DNA of 64,000 nucleotides, taken from the NCBI GenBank assembly GCA_051016205.1, contig CP136534.1, forward strand, positions 3,100,001 through 3,164,000. The letters are read 5' to 3'. The position numbers and the translations under genes are program-made. This DNA comes from Acuticoccus sp051016205 (lineage in GTDB: Bacteria > Pseudomonadota > Alphaproteobacteria > Rhizobiales > Amorphaceae). Under the pieces are notes generated by a model. The model did no database searches and was not told the origin of the DNA. It saw only the letters and a list, made by a program, of their open reading frames with translations. Positions 1 to 9,100 of the stretch are shown here, piece by piece (the first letter of the stretch is position 1; every line of letters begins with the position of its first letter).

Positions 1-112
1 CACAACCACCCCGAATTCAAAGGCATAAAGCATCGTGCGCCCACTTGGTCGCAGGATGCTTTTGTGGCGCCAACGGATCCAGGTGCAGGGGAGCGGGCGC
101 TGACACCGCCCC

Positions 113-149
113 CACTTGACTTTCGACAGGCTGTCGAAAGGGGCAAGTG
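113..149. repeat. Interrupted inverted repeat, possible operator or hairpin
   Basis: CTTTCGACAG (120-129) and CTGTCGAAAG (131-140) are perfect 10-bp arms around one base. An outer pair, CACTTG (113-118) and CAAGTG (144-149), continues the symmetry. A one-base loop argues against a stable RNA hairpin and rather for a protein-binding dyad or a palindromic element. No regulator can be assigned. Confidence 0.5.
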
Positions 150-416
150 ACGTGGCGATCTGCACCCGCCGGCATGCGACGGCGACGCTCTCCAGCGGAT
201 TGCGGCGGTCGGCGCGCACCAGGCCAAAACGCGAGTGCGTCGCGCACTTACGGCTCGTTCAGCCCAGAATGGCTCTGTGCACTGGGACGGCCATCATCAA
301 CGTCGGCGGACAGGACAATCGCCGGGCCTCATCCCGCCTGTGCGCGGTGAGGCGGACCACCGCCAGCCCAACCGACCAAAGTCCGCATCAACGCCACGCA
401 ACCATCACGTTGGCAC

Positions 417-444
417 AAAAAAAGCCGCGGCAGGCTGCCGCGGC
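417..444 (-). terminator. Intrinsic terminator of the secreted repeat protein gene
   Basis: Read on the minus strand, the 10-bp GC-only arms GCCGCGGCAG and CTGCCGCGGC (424-433 and 435-444) are followed by seven T residues (417-423). It sits about 35 bp past the stop codon at 479, as expected for a Rho-independent terminator. Confidence 0.85.
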
Positions 445-478
445 ATTGTCAGCGATGAGAGGGGTACGGGTTGTGGCG

Positions 479-1459
479 TCAGAATAGCCGGCGCGCAAGC
501 ACGGTCACGTCCATCTCTTCGCCGCTGCCGACATCGAACGTCTGGCTGAATTCTGAATCGCGGTGTTTGGCGACGACGGCGTAGCGACCTGCCTCAAGAG
601 TGACGTTGGCGTGGGCGCCGACGCGCTCGAACACGCGCTTACCATCGTCGGTATAGATGGACCAGGCGGTGTCTGCGATGGCCTCGCCACCATGGTTGCG
701 CACCAGGCGCAGACGCACGGTGCCCGCTTTGTGCCGCAGAGAGACGCGGGTCAATTTGCCAGCCTTTACAACCACATCAGCGCTGCGTACGGCGTTAACG
801 TCGCCATAGCGACTGATGACGTGATAGGAGCCGGCGGGAAGGCGTGCGATCTCGCCAGCATCCACCACGCCGATACGGCGCTTGCTGCTGGCTTCGTTGA
901 TAAAGACTTCAAAGCTCGTGGCGTGGGCAAGGGAGCGATCGTCACCCTCCATCACCGCATCGAGCTGGAGGCCGCCTGCGCCAAGGACGAAGGTTTCGCT
1001 GGTGACCGGCCGGCGCAAATCCACAAGGCGGGAAACGGCGGCGCGGCCGTAGCTCACGTGCACCACATAGCGGCCCGGGTCGAGCCGCAAATCCTGATCG
1101 CCCCCTTCGGCCTTCTTGATGAGGGGGAGGGCGCCGGTTTCGTCAGGAATTTCGCCGAACACGCGCCAAATCAAGCCGGCGCTCACAGGGGTGCCGCCGT
1201 CCGACAGCTTGCCCACCAAATAAAGCGCAACATCCCCCGTTTGTGTCGTGATATCGGCAGAGCCGGTGGCGGGGGCGTAGGCGGCAACGTTAGGGCCGAG
1301 GCGCGTTTGACCGCCGGTCATCAATTCGGCGATGGCCGCTTGTGGGTCCAGGGAGGCACCGCGAATGGGTTTGGGTTTCGGCACGGGTGCTGCGGCGTTG
1401 GCAACGCCCACAAACACACACGCCGTCGCTAGACCGATGCTGACTGCCCAGCGAATCAT
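479..1459 (-). CDS. Secreted protein with three beta-sandwich-like repeats, function unknown
   Basis: 326 residues from the ATG at 1459, chosen because GGGAGG lies 4 bases upstream and a Sec signal peptide follows directly (residues 1-23, hydrophobic core ending in ANA|AA); a 5-residue longer form is possible. A Pro/Lys spacer (25-33) precedes three repeats of roughly 80-90 residues. Each repeat ends in a related strand motif: DPGRYVVHVSYG (127-138), PAGSYHVISRYG (208-219) and EAGRYAVVAKH (289-299). This L-x-x-G-x-Y-x-V pattern recalls carboxypeptidase-regulatory or transthyretin-like folds. No catalytic motif is visible, so it may be a periplasmic or surface binding protein. It is transcribed alone with its own terminator. 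The product class is unknown; the secretion call is firm. Confidence 0.75.
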   Translation of the reverse strand: MIRWAVSIGLATACVFVGVANAAAPVPKPKPIRGASLDPQAAIAELMTGGQTRLGPNVAAYAPATGSADITTQTGDVALYLVGKLSDGGTPVSAGLIWRVFGEIPDETGALPLIKKAEGGDQDLRLDPGRYVVHVSYGRAAVSRLVDLRRPVTSETFVLGAGGLQLDAVMEGDDRSLAHATSFEVFINEASSKRRIGVVDAGEIARLPAGSYHVISRYGDVNAVRSADVVVKAGKLTRVSLRHKAGTVRLRLVRNHGGEAIADTAWSIYTDDGKRVFERVGAHANVTLEAGRYAVVAKHRDSEFSQTFDVGSGEEMDVTVLARRLF

Positions 1460-1610
1460 GCAACCTCCCGCCACTGACCTGAAGGGAACTCGACCTTCCA
1501 GACACGGTTCATCCGCGCATAATCACAATGCCCGGAGCGCGTGAGGGATTCAACAACCATAAGGATGACGTTCGTTGAGTGTTGCAAAAGTGCACAACTT
1601 GGAGAGCACG

Positions 1611-2180
1611 ATGGGAGATCTCGCCGAGCATTTGGCCACCCGACGGTCTGTCGCGGTGAAGTGGATCATCGGGCCCGGCCCCGATTCTGATGCGCTCTAT
1701 CGCATGATGACCATGGCGGCGCGAGTCCCCGACCACGGAAAACTGGCCCCCTGGCGCTTCATCGTCTTTGAGGGCGACGCACGGGCCGCTGCGGGGGAGG
1801 CGCTCGCCGCCATTGCACAACGCACGGGCCGAGCCACCGACGAGGAGGCGATCGCCGCTGAACGAGAGCGTCTGAGCAGGGCGCCTGTGGTGGTCGCCGT
1901 GGTCAGCACGGCGCGCGAGCACCCGAAAATTCCCGTGTGGGAGCAGCAGTTGAGCGCGGGCGCGGTGTGCCTCAACTTCCTCCACGCCGCCAATGCCCAT
2001 GGGTATGCGGCACAGTGGCTCACCGAATGGATTGCCTTCGACGAAGAGGCAAAGGCGGCCCTGGGCGTGAAAGGCGGGGAGAACGTGGCGGGCTTCATCT
2101 ACATCGGCACGCCGGACATCAAACCCACCGATCGCGACAGGCCCGATATGGACGTCATCATCACCCGCTACCAAGCCTAG
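1611..2180 (+). CDS. Nitroreductase family flavoprotein (YdjA-like)
   Basis: 189 residues. The frame opens earlier with TTG at 1575, but ATG 1611 has GGAG 6-7 bases upstream and is preferred. The protein shows the small nitroreductase pattern: an N-terminal ATRRSV motif for FMN phosphate contact, the segment MMTMAARVPDHGKLAPWRF typical of the YdjA/TdsD subgroup, the central WEQQLSAGAVCLNFLHAA helix that stacks on flavin, and a C-terminal GFIYIGTP strand. Such proteins are dimeric FMN enzymes using NAD(P)H to reduce nitro compounds, quinones or similar acceptors; the physiological substrate is not evident. It stands alone, followed by a 218-bp spacer holding a dispersed repeat. Confidence 0.88.
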   Translation: MGDLAEHLATRRSVAVKWIIGPGPDSDALYRMMTMAARVPDHGKLAPWRFIVFEGDARAAAGEALAAIAQRTGRATDEEAIAAERERLSRAPVVVAVVSTAREHPKIPVWEQQLSAGAVCLNFLHAANAHGYAAQWLTEWIAFDEEAKAALGVKGGENVAGFIYIGTPDIKPTDRDRPDMDVIITRYQA

Positions 2181-2282
2181 AACGGAACGACGGCTTGCAC
2201 TGGGCCGTCATTCGTTGTGGGTGACTGAAAAAGGATGGCCTTTGCGGATGCGTGACCGCGTGCGGGGCCGATGACGTCAATG

Positions 2283-2388
2283 TCTAAAGCGACTTGCGGT
2301 CGGATGGACCCATCAGGCCGCAACAAAACCGCTCTCATTCAAAGGAGTAGAGCCTCTTTGCTGCGCCCTATGGATGCAGGATGCTCTG
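2283..2388 (+). repeat. Dispersed intergenic repeat, copy A
   Basis: This stretch matches 58089-58190 over about 100 bp. Shared blocks in the same order are GCGGTC, CCGCAACAAAA, TTCA-A-GAGTAGA and CTGCG-CC-ATGGA-GCAGGATG-TCT. The copy abuts the ribosome site of the flavin reductase gene (GGAAGG just before ATG 2399), so the repeat forms much of that gene's leader. No coding potential. Confidence 0.6.
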
Positions 2389-2398
2389 GAAGGCAACT

Positions 2399-3004
2399 AT
2401 GGAATACGATCCCAAGCGCAACGATCACGGGCTTCCCCGCGACCCCTTCAAGTCTTTGGTGGCGCCTCGGCCCATCGGGTGGATTTCATCGGTCAATCGC
2501 CAGGGGGTGCCCAACCTTGCCCCATACAGCTTCTTCAACGCGGTCTGCGACCACCCGCACCTTGTGATGTTCGCCTCGCTGGACCGCAAGGACAGTCAGT
2601 CAAACGTTGAAGATACGGGCGAGTTCGTCTGCAACCTTGCCACCTATGCTTTGCGCGATGCCATGAACCACTCTTCGGCTCCGGCCCCCCATGGCGTATC
2701 GGAATTCGACATGGCAGGGCTTGAGGCAGCGCCCTCGCGCAAGGTGAAGCCGCCGCGGGTTGCCGCTTCGCCCGTTGCTCTGGAGTGCGTTTATCTGCAG
2801 ACCGTTGCGCCCACCGATGTGGATGGGCAGAAGGCCCGCTACGAGCTCATTCTCGGCCAGGTGATTCACATCCACATCGATGACAGTTTGATCGTGGACG
2901 GTCTGGTCGACCTTGCAAAGGCGGAGCCCATCGCCCGATGCGGCTACATGCAGTACGCCCATGTGACATCGCTGTTCGAGCTTGAAAGGCCTGTGAAGGT
3001 CTGA
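2399..3004 (+). CDS. Flavin reductase-like (FMN-binding split barrel) protein
   Basis: 201 residues from ATG 2399, which has GGAAGG 5 bases upstream; an ATG at 2381 has no such site. The segment DPFKSLVAPRPIGWISSV followed by NLAPYSFFNAVCDHPHLVMF is the signature of the flavin-reductase-like/DIM6-NTAB family, where it binds FMN in a homodimeric split barrel. Members reduce flavin with NAD(P)H for a partner monooxygenase or act alone on small molecules. No monooxygenase partner is adjacent. Transcription probably ends at the hairpin at 3021-3052. Confidence 0.88.
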   Translation: MEYDPKRNDHGLPRDPFKSLVAPRPIGWISSVNRQGVPNLAPYSFFNAVCDHPHLVMFASLDRKDSQSNVEDTGEFVCNLATYALRDAMNHSSAPAPHGVSEFDMAGLEAAPSRKVKPPRVAASPVALECVYLQTVAPTDVDGQKARYELILGQVIHIHIDDSLIVDGLVDLAKAEPIARCGYMQYAHVTSLFELERPVKV

Positions 3005-3020
3005 ACGCAGGGCACATAAA

Positions 3021-3054
3021 AAAGGCGGGATGCGGTGAAGCGTCCCGCCTTTGT
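3021..3054 (+). terminator. Terminator after the flavin reductase-like gene
   Basis: AAAGGCGGGA (3021-3030) pairs with TCCCGCCTTT (3043-3052) around a 12-base loop, 17 bp past the stop. The flanking A-run (3018-3023) and T-rich end make it potentially bidirectional, so it could also stop minus-strand read-through from the giant gene. Confidence 0.75.
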
Positions 3055-3067
3055 GTGGTGAGACCGG

Positions 3068-3176
3068 CCTAGAGCGCGGTGCGATCAGGTCGAACCAACC
3101 TGATCGGGAAGGGCGCGCGCGCGCCTTGATTCGGGCACATCAACTGACCGATCTGTTTGATTCAAACAGATCGGTC
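3068..3176. repeat. Palindromic intergenic repeat pair (GATC-type)
   Basis: Two palindromes of the same design sit in tandem: GATCAGGT/ACCTGATC around 3083-3105, and GACCGATCTGTTT/AAACAGATCGGTC at 3146-3158 and 3164-3176 (13-bp perfect arms, 5-base loop). GATC-bracketed palindromes with a TTGAATC-like centre, often opened by CTAGAGC as here, are common intergenic elements in Hyphomicrobiales. They lie between convergent genes and may also act in transcript termination. Confidence 0.6.
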
Positions 3177-3182
3177 GATGCG

Positions 3183-6100
3183 CTAGTCGAGGCGGCCTGA
3201 GACGTGGGCGAGCAAGGTATAGAGCTTGCCGTTTTCAGACATCAGAGCGTCGCGGTTGGTGCGGCCTGACGTATCGGCGCGCGAAGCCGCGTTCAGCGTT
3301 TCCTCGAAGTCGTCGACGAAGCGGTCCACGTTGGTGCGGAAGTCCCTGTCTCTCTTATAGCGCCTGCGGGCGTCCTCGAAGGCTTGCTGACCGTCGGCGG
3401 TGTAGAAGGGGCGGGAGAAGGCCTGACGCTCGCCACGATGATGGCGAGCCCACACGTCCCTGTAAGGGCCCTCTTCGATGGCGCGGGAGACGGTTTTGGC
3501 AAGGCGGCCCAACGCACCGTTGTCGGACAACCCCATAGGACCTTGGTCGGCACCATCGTGGGCGGCAGCGCCGTCGGAGCGGCGCAGCAAGCCGTTCATC
3601 CAACCGCTTTCTTCCGTTGCGGTGCCGTAGCGGGTGCCTCGGCGACCATTGAGGCCTTCGCTGGCGCTCGGACGGGGCTCGCGGTGGGTTGGCGGGGGAT
3701 CACGACGGGCAGCTGTGCGACGATAGGCATCGCGCGGCTCTTCGTGCACGGCACTCGGGCGGGCAGGCTCGGCATTGGCGTGCTTGGCGACAATGGCACC
3801 CAGCTCGCTCACCGCCTTCAACTGGTCGGTGACGGCACGGCGAAGCGCCTCCGCGTTCTGCATGGTCTCTTCGGGAAGTTCCACCACTGAGCGTTCAAGG
3901 GCCGCACGTGTGGTCTCGAACTCGTCCTGAACGTGGCGGGCGGCCTCACGCATGTCGGAGGTGGCGCTCTGGAAGCGCTCGGCCACCGTCTGGAGGGAGT
4001 CCACCAGTTCGCTCGCCATGGTCTCGTTGGCAATGCGAAGGCCGTCGCGAATGCGTTCAGCATCGGCGTTGGCCGCCTCGTGCAGACGCTCAAGCTGCGG
4101 GCCGACGGCGTGGGCTGCCTCGTCCAGCGTGCGCTCAAGAAGGACGCGGGCATCGTTCACACGCTCTTCGGTGGCGCGCAGTTGGTCGTCCACACGCTCG
4201 GTGAAGGAGCGCATCAGAGCATCCACCTGCTCGGACTTGGTCAGCAGGCCAGTGGACAGGTTTTCAAGAGCCATCCTGCGGTCCTGCATCCTGTCGTCGA
4301 AGGCGGCGCTGTCGTGGTCGAACCGCTCTACCGCGCCGGCGAGGAACTGGCCGTCCCGCTCGATCCTATCGGCAATGGTGGACAGGTCCGCAAGGGCTGC
4401 GTCCGCCGCTTCGCGTAGGGAAATGGCCTGGCGCGACATCTCATCGCCGGTCCTGTTGGTGTCGGCAAGTGCATCCTGGATGATGCCGCGCAGGGCCTCA
4501 CCGCGGGTAGACAGGTTGCTTTCCATGTCCGCAAGGGTGGCGCCGACGGAGCCGAGCATATCGTGCAGGGCACTGTTGGTGGCCTGGACGCGCTCCAGCG
4601 TGCCGCCCAGCTCGTCGATGAGTTGGCCGTGGGTGTTGCGCAACTCGGAGATGGCACCGGCACCGCGCTCGGCAAGAGCGTTGAGGAACTGGTCGCCATG
4701 CTCGTCGATGACGGTGCGAAGGTCGGTGAGGCTTGCGGCGGCATCGCGCGCGACCGCCTGCATTGCCTCGGTGGTCCTGTCGCCTTCCTCGGTGAGGGCG
4801 CGGTGTGCGGCGGCCATGGTGTCGGCGATCTGGGTGCGCGTCGTCTCGGTGCGCTCGTCGATCATGGTGAGAAGCTGTTCCAGCGCCTCCACCATCGCAT
4901 CACGCATCAGTTTGCCGCCGGACGCCACCTCGCCGGACATGGTGGCCATGGTCTCAGACAGCATCCTGTTGACGGCCGTCGTCTCCTCGGAAAGCTGGGC
5001 CGAGATACCTTGCATGGGCTCAAGGATGTCGCGGCGGGTCTCGTCCACCACGGAGCGCAGCGCATCCTGGGCCCGGGCCCCTTCGGCGTGGAGACCGTCG
5101 GCCACCCCTTCGGTCGCCTGGCGGGTGACGGCGGTGATCTCCTCAAGGCGTGCGGCAAAGGCATCGTTGATGGAGGCCTGTGCGTCCGACAGCGTCTCTG
5201 AGATGGTACGGGCACGCTCAAGCAGGGCGGCGGAGACCTTCTCCACCCGGCCGTCGAGGGCGTCTTCCATCGCCTCCATGCGCTCTGTCAGAACGCCGGC
5301 TACGTCGGTGGCGTGGGTGGCAAGGGCCGTCACCACGGCGGGGGAGCGCTCGTTGATGAGTTCGTCGTAGCGTTCAATGGATTCAGACAACTCGCGGGAG
5401 ACTGGCGTTGCCTGCTCGTCCAAAAGGGCCGACAGGCGGGCAATGTCACCGGCGATGGCATCGCGCACGGTGTCCATCCTGCCGGCAAAACCGGTTGCCT
5501 CAGCGTCGAACTCTGCTGCAAGGCGGGACATGCGGTCGGCCATGGTCCGTTCGTAGGATTCGGCAGTGTCGCCCAGAAGGTTTTCGAGCCGGGTGGCATG
5601 GTCGCCGATGACGCCCTCAAGGCGGGCGCTGCGGTCTGTCAGCGTCTCCGACAGGCCTTCCACGCGGTGGGAGAGGGCCTTGTCGAAGGACAGGATCTGC
5701 TCACCGACGGCCTGCTGAACGTCGTGGTTGCGCTCAGAGATGATGGCGTCATAGCGCTCGATGGTGGCTTCCAGGGAGATACGGATCTCATCGCCGCGGG
5801 TGCCGATGATCTCGGCGATCCTCTCGGCCGAGATGTTGATCTGCTCTGCGGCGTTGGCGCCCTGGTCGGTGACGGCACGGCCGATTTCGGCGCCTGCCTC
5901 CGCAAGGGTCTCGGCAAGGACGCCTGTGTGTTGGCGCATGGTGCCAGACACTTCATGGACGGCGTCGGACAGTTGGTCGCGCACGTTGGTGGTGTGGGCC
6001 TTCAAGTTCTCCTGGAAGGCGGCCGTGGAGGTGCGAAGGGTTTCATCAAGGGCGCTGCCCTCGGTGACGATGGCGCTTTCCACGCGCGCGGCGGCGCCCT

Positions 6101-9100
6101 CAATACGCCCTGCCACGTCCTCACCCGTGCCAGACAGGGTCTGGTTCATGGCGCTGCGCACATTGTCGAGCCGCTCTGAAAAAGCTTCGGCGCGGACCGA
6201 AAGGTCTTCCACAAGGGAGGAGCCGCTGCCGGCGATGATGTCGGCCACACGCTCCACTTCGCCTGTGATGCGCTCAACGATCAGGTCGGTGCGCTCGGCG
6301 AGTGTGGACCCAGCCTGGTCGGTACCTTGGGCGAAGGTGTGGGCAAGGCTCTCACCGAACGAGGTGAGGGTCGCCTGGAACTCGGCCGCATGGCTCATGA
6401 AGGACTGTTCGAGCTGGGCCTGACGCTCGCGCAGGAGCGCTTCGGAGCGGTCGGCCTGGCTGAGCAGCGTGTCCGACAGGGCACCCGAAGTGGAGGAGAG
6501 GGCGTCCGTCAGACGGTCGCCAAGGGCGTTGATGGACGATTCCACCTGGTCGATCTGCGCAAACACGGCGTCGTGCATCTGCGTGGAGGCGCCATTGATG
6601 GAGGTCGTCATCCTGTCAGACAGGTGCGTGAGGCGGCCTTCCACCTCATGGATGCGCCCGCCGAAGGCGTCGAGCATCGTGGTCGTTGTGACGGTGACGG
6701 TGCCGGTGAGCTGTTCGGACAGACCTGTCAGGCGCTCTTCCATGTCGTCCACCTGGCGGGAGACGCTGGAGGTGAAGTCCGTCGTCGCCGTGGTGATGAC
6801 GTCGCCAAGCCTGTCGCCGATGGTGTTGAGGGTGGACTCGATCTGATCGGCGCGGGTGATCAGCGTCTCGCTCATCGTGCCTGAGGAGGTGGTGACCGCA
6901 TCGGTCAGCCTGTCGCCAAGCACACCGAGGGTGGTGGTGACCTGATCCACCTGGTTGATGAGGGCGCCCGAAAGCTCCTCGGAGGCGGCCGCGATGGCGT
7001 TGGCGGCAACCGTGCCACCTTCGCCGATGGTGGCGTCCAGTTCGCCCATCTTGCCTTCGATGGAGGCCACGAGGCGGGCAGCGGTCTCTGTCAGACGCTC
7101 GTCCACCATGGTGGCGCGCATGGTGACGGTCTCAGCGGCACGCTCGGCGCTCTCGGCAAGCTCCTGCTCCATGGCGCCCATGCGTTCAGCGACGGTGGAG
7201 GCAATGTGGCTGGAGGCACCGTCGACGCGCGCGTCGATCTCGCTGAGGCGACCCTCGATCATGCCGCCGATGCGGTCGGCCGCGTCGGACAACGACGCGT
7301 CCAGATGCTCAAGGCTACCTGCCACCGTACCCGTGAGACGCTCGCCAGCCTCGCCCATGCGCTCAGACACAACCACCAGGCGTTCGCCGATTTGCGCTTC
7401 CAGGGTGTGGGAGGAACTGACGAGGGTGGATTCGATGGTAGCGAGCTTCTCGTCCACCGTTGCCACCACCTCTTCCGCCGCCCGGGTGAGGGTGACGTCG
7501 ATGTTCTCAAGCTGTGTGGCGAAGGTGGAGGTGAGCTGCTCTTTCGCGCTGACCATCTCGGCGGTGACGGCAGTGGTGCGCTCGTCCACGGTGCCGATGA
7601 GGGACTGGGTGGTTTCGCGCAGCGTGCCGTCCACTTCGCCAAGGCGACCTTCCACCGTCTCGATCAGCTCGCGTGAGGAGCGTTCCAGGGCTCCTTCCAC
7701 GCCGCCGATAGAGGTCTCCACGAGGCTCGTGAAGGTGGCCGAGGCGTTGGTGACGGACGTCTCGATGGCCTCAAGGCGCTCATCAAGGGTGCCCACAAGG
7801 TGGTCGGCCGCGTAGGTGACGGTGGTGTCGAGGGTCGCCATGCGCTCATCGACGGTGTTGGAGAGGCGCTCGGCAGAAAGGGCGACGGCCGTGTCCAGCG
7901 CGCCCATGCGCTCGGCGATGGTGTTGTCGAACAACGTGCCGGCTTCGGCGATGGTGACGTTCACCTGGCCGAGCTTGTCCTCAAGGGTGGTGCTCAGCTG
8001 CTCGTTCACCGACAGGATGGACGTCGACACGGTCTCGCCGGCCGTCATCATCACCTTCGTCACCTCTTCGGCGCGCTCAAGCACCGTGTCGGCAATGGTG
8101 GAGCCTGTGTTGGCAAAGCTTTCCGTCATGGCAACGGTGCGATCGGCAAGGGTGTCCACCACCTCCTGGCCGACGCGGCCGAACTCGTCGGTGATCTCGC
8201 GCGACTGGCCGGCAACGCTGTCGATGAGAATGTCGGCTGTGGAGCGGATGGTCTCCGACGCGGACCCTGCCTCGGCCTGAAGGCTGCCCACCAGATACTC
8301 GGCTGTGGAGCGGATGGTCTCCACCGTCTGGCCTGTCTCGGCGTGCAGGCTCCCCACAAGCGTCTCAGACGCCGACTTCACGGCGGAGATGGTGGAGGCG
8401 GACTGGTCGTTGATGGCGTTGATGAGGGCTTCCACGAAGCCCTGAATGGCTTCCGACTGTGCGCCTGCGGTGGTCTGAAGCTGGGTCGACACGGCATCGC
8501 CCGCATCCGTCAGGCGCATCTCAAGCTCGCGCGAACGGTCGGCGAGCTTGGTCACGTAGTCGTCGCCGTGGTTGGTGAAGGTGCCCACCACGGTCTGGCC
8601 CGAGGCTTCAAGGTCGCCGATGAGACGGCCGCCTTCGCTCTGGAAGGTGTCGCTGATGGATTGGGTGGCGTGGGCCAGCTGCTCGCCGATGGCCTCCTGA
8701 AGGGCGGCCACAAGGTCGGCAAGGCCGCTCTTGGCGGCCTCAAGCTCATCGCGCATCTGGTCGGAGTTCGCCATCAAGGTCTGGCGCTCGTTAACCAGCT
8801 CTTCGAAAAGGGCTCGGATCTTCACCTCGTGATCGCCGTAGGAGCGCTCCAGCGCGCTGACCTCTCGGTGGACGAGCACCTCAAGCTCGCTTGCCCGTTC
8901 AAGGGCGTGCTCGATCCCCTCGCTCATGCCTGCCACCTCGCGGCGGATGGCCTGGCCGATGTTGACCACCCCTTCGGTGGCGTTGATCTCGGGCTCGGTG
9001 AGGCGCTGGGCGATCTCGGTGATGGATAGGGACGTGGCGCGCAGCTCCTCGGCCCTGCGCGACAAGGCCGCGCTCATGGCAAAGAAGATGATGGGTGCGA

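Larger units (their letters stand above)
1..478. other. Intergenic region at the left edge, no convincing gene
   Basis: Short open frames here (for example plus strand 116-487) have no recognisable domain, no good ribosome site and run through structured DNA, so I call no gene. The stretch holds a large interrupted inverted repeat at 113-149 and an intrinsic terminator at 417-444, listed separately. An 8-bp complementarity (AAAGCATC near 27-34 with GATGCTTT near 55-62) followed by a short T-run could be the end of a plus-strand gene lying left of the window; this is weak. Confidence 0.5.

Noticed and set aside
563..1432. 289-codon plus-strand frame opposite the secreted repeat protein
   Set aside because: No ribosome site or domain; the minus-strand frame has a signal peptide, strong ribosome site and a terminator.
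3952..5370. Long plus-strand open frame (472 codons) opposite the giant gene, and similar ones at 5313-6179 and 7800-9029
   Set aside because: They are mirror images of the repetitive, GC-rich giant gene; compositions are Ser/Arg- or Gly/His-rich without domains, and the opposite frame has clear membrane helices and regular repeats.
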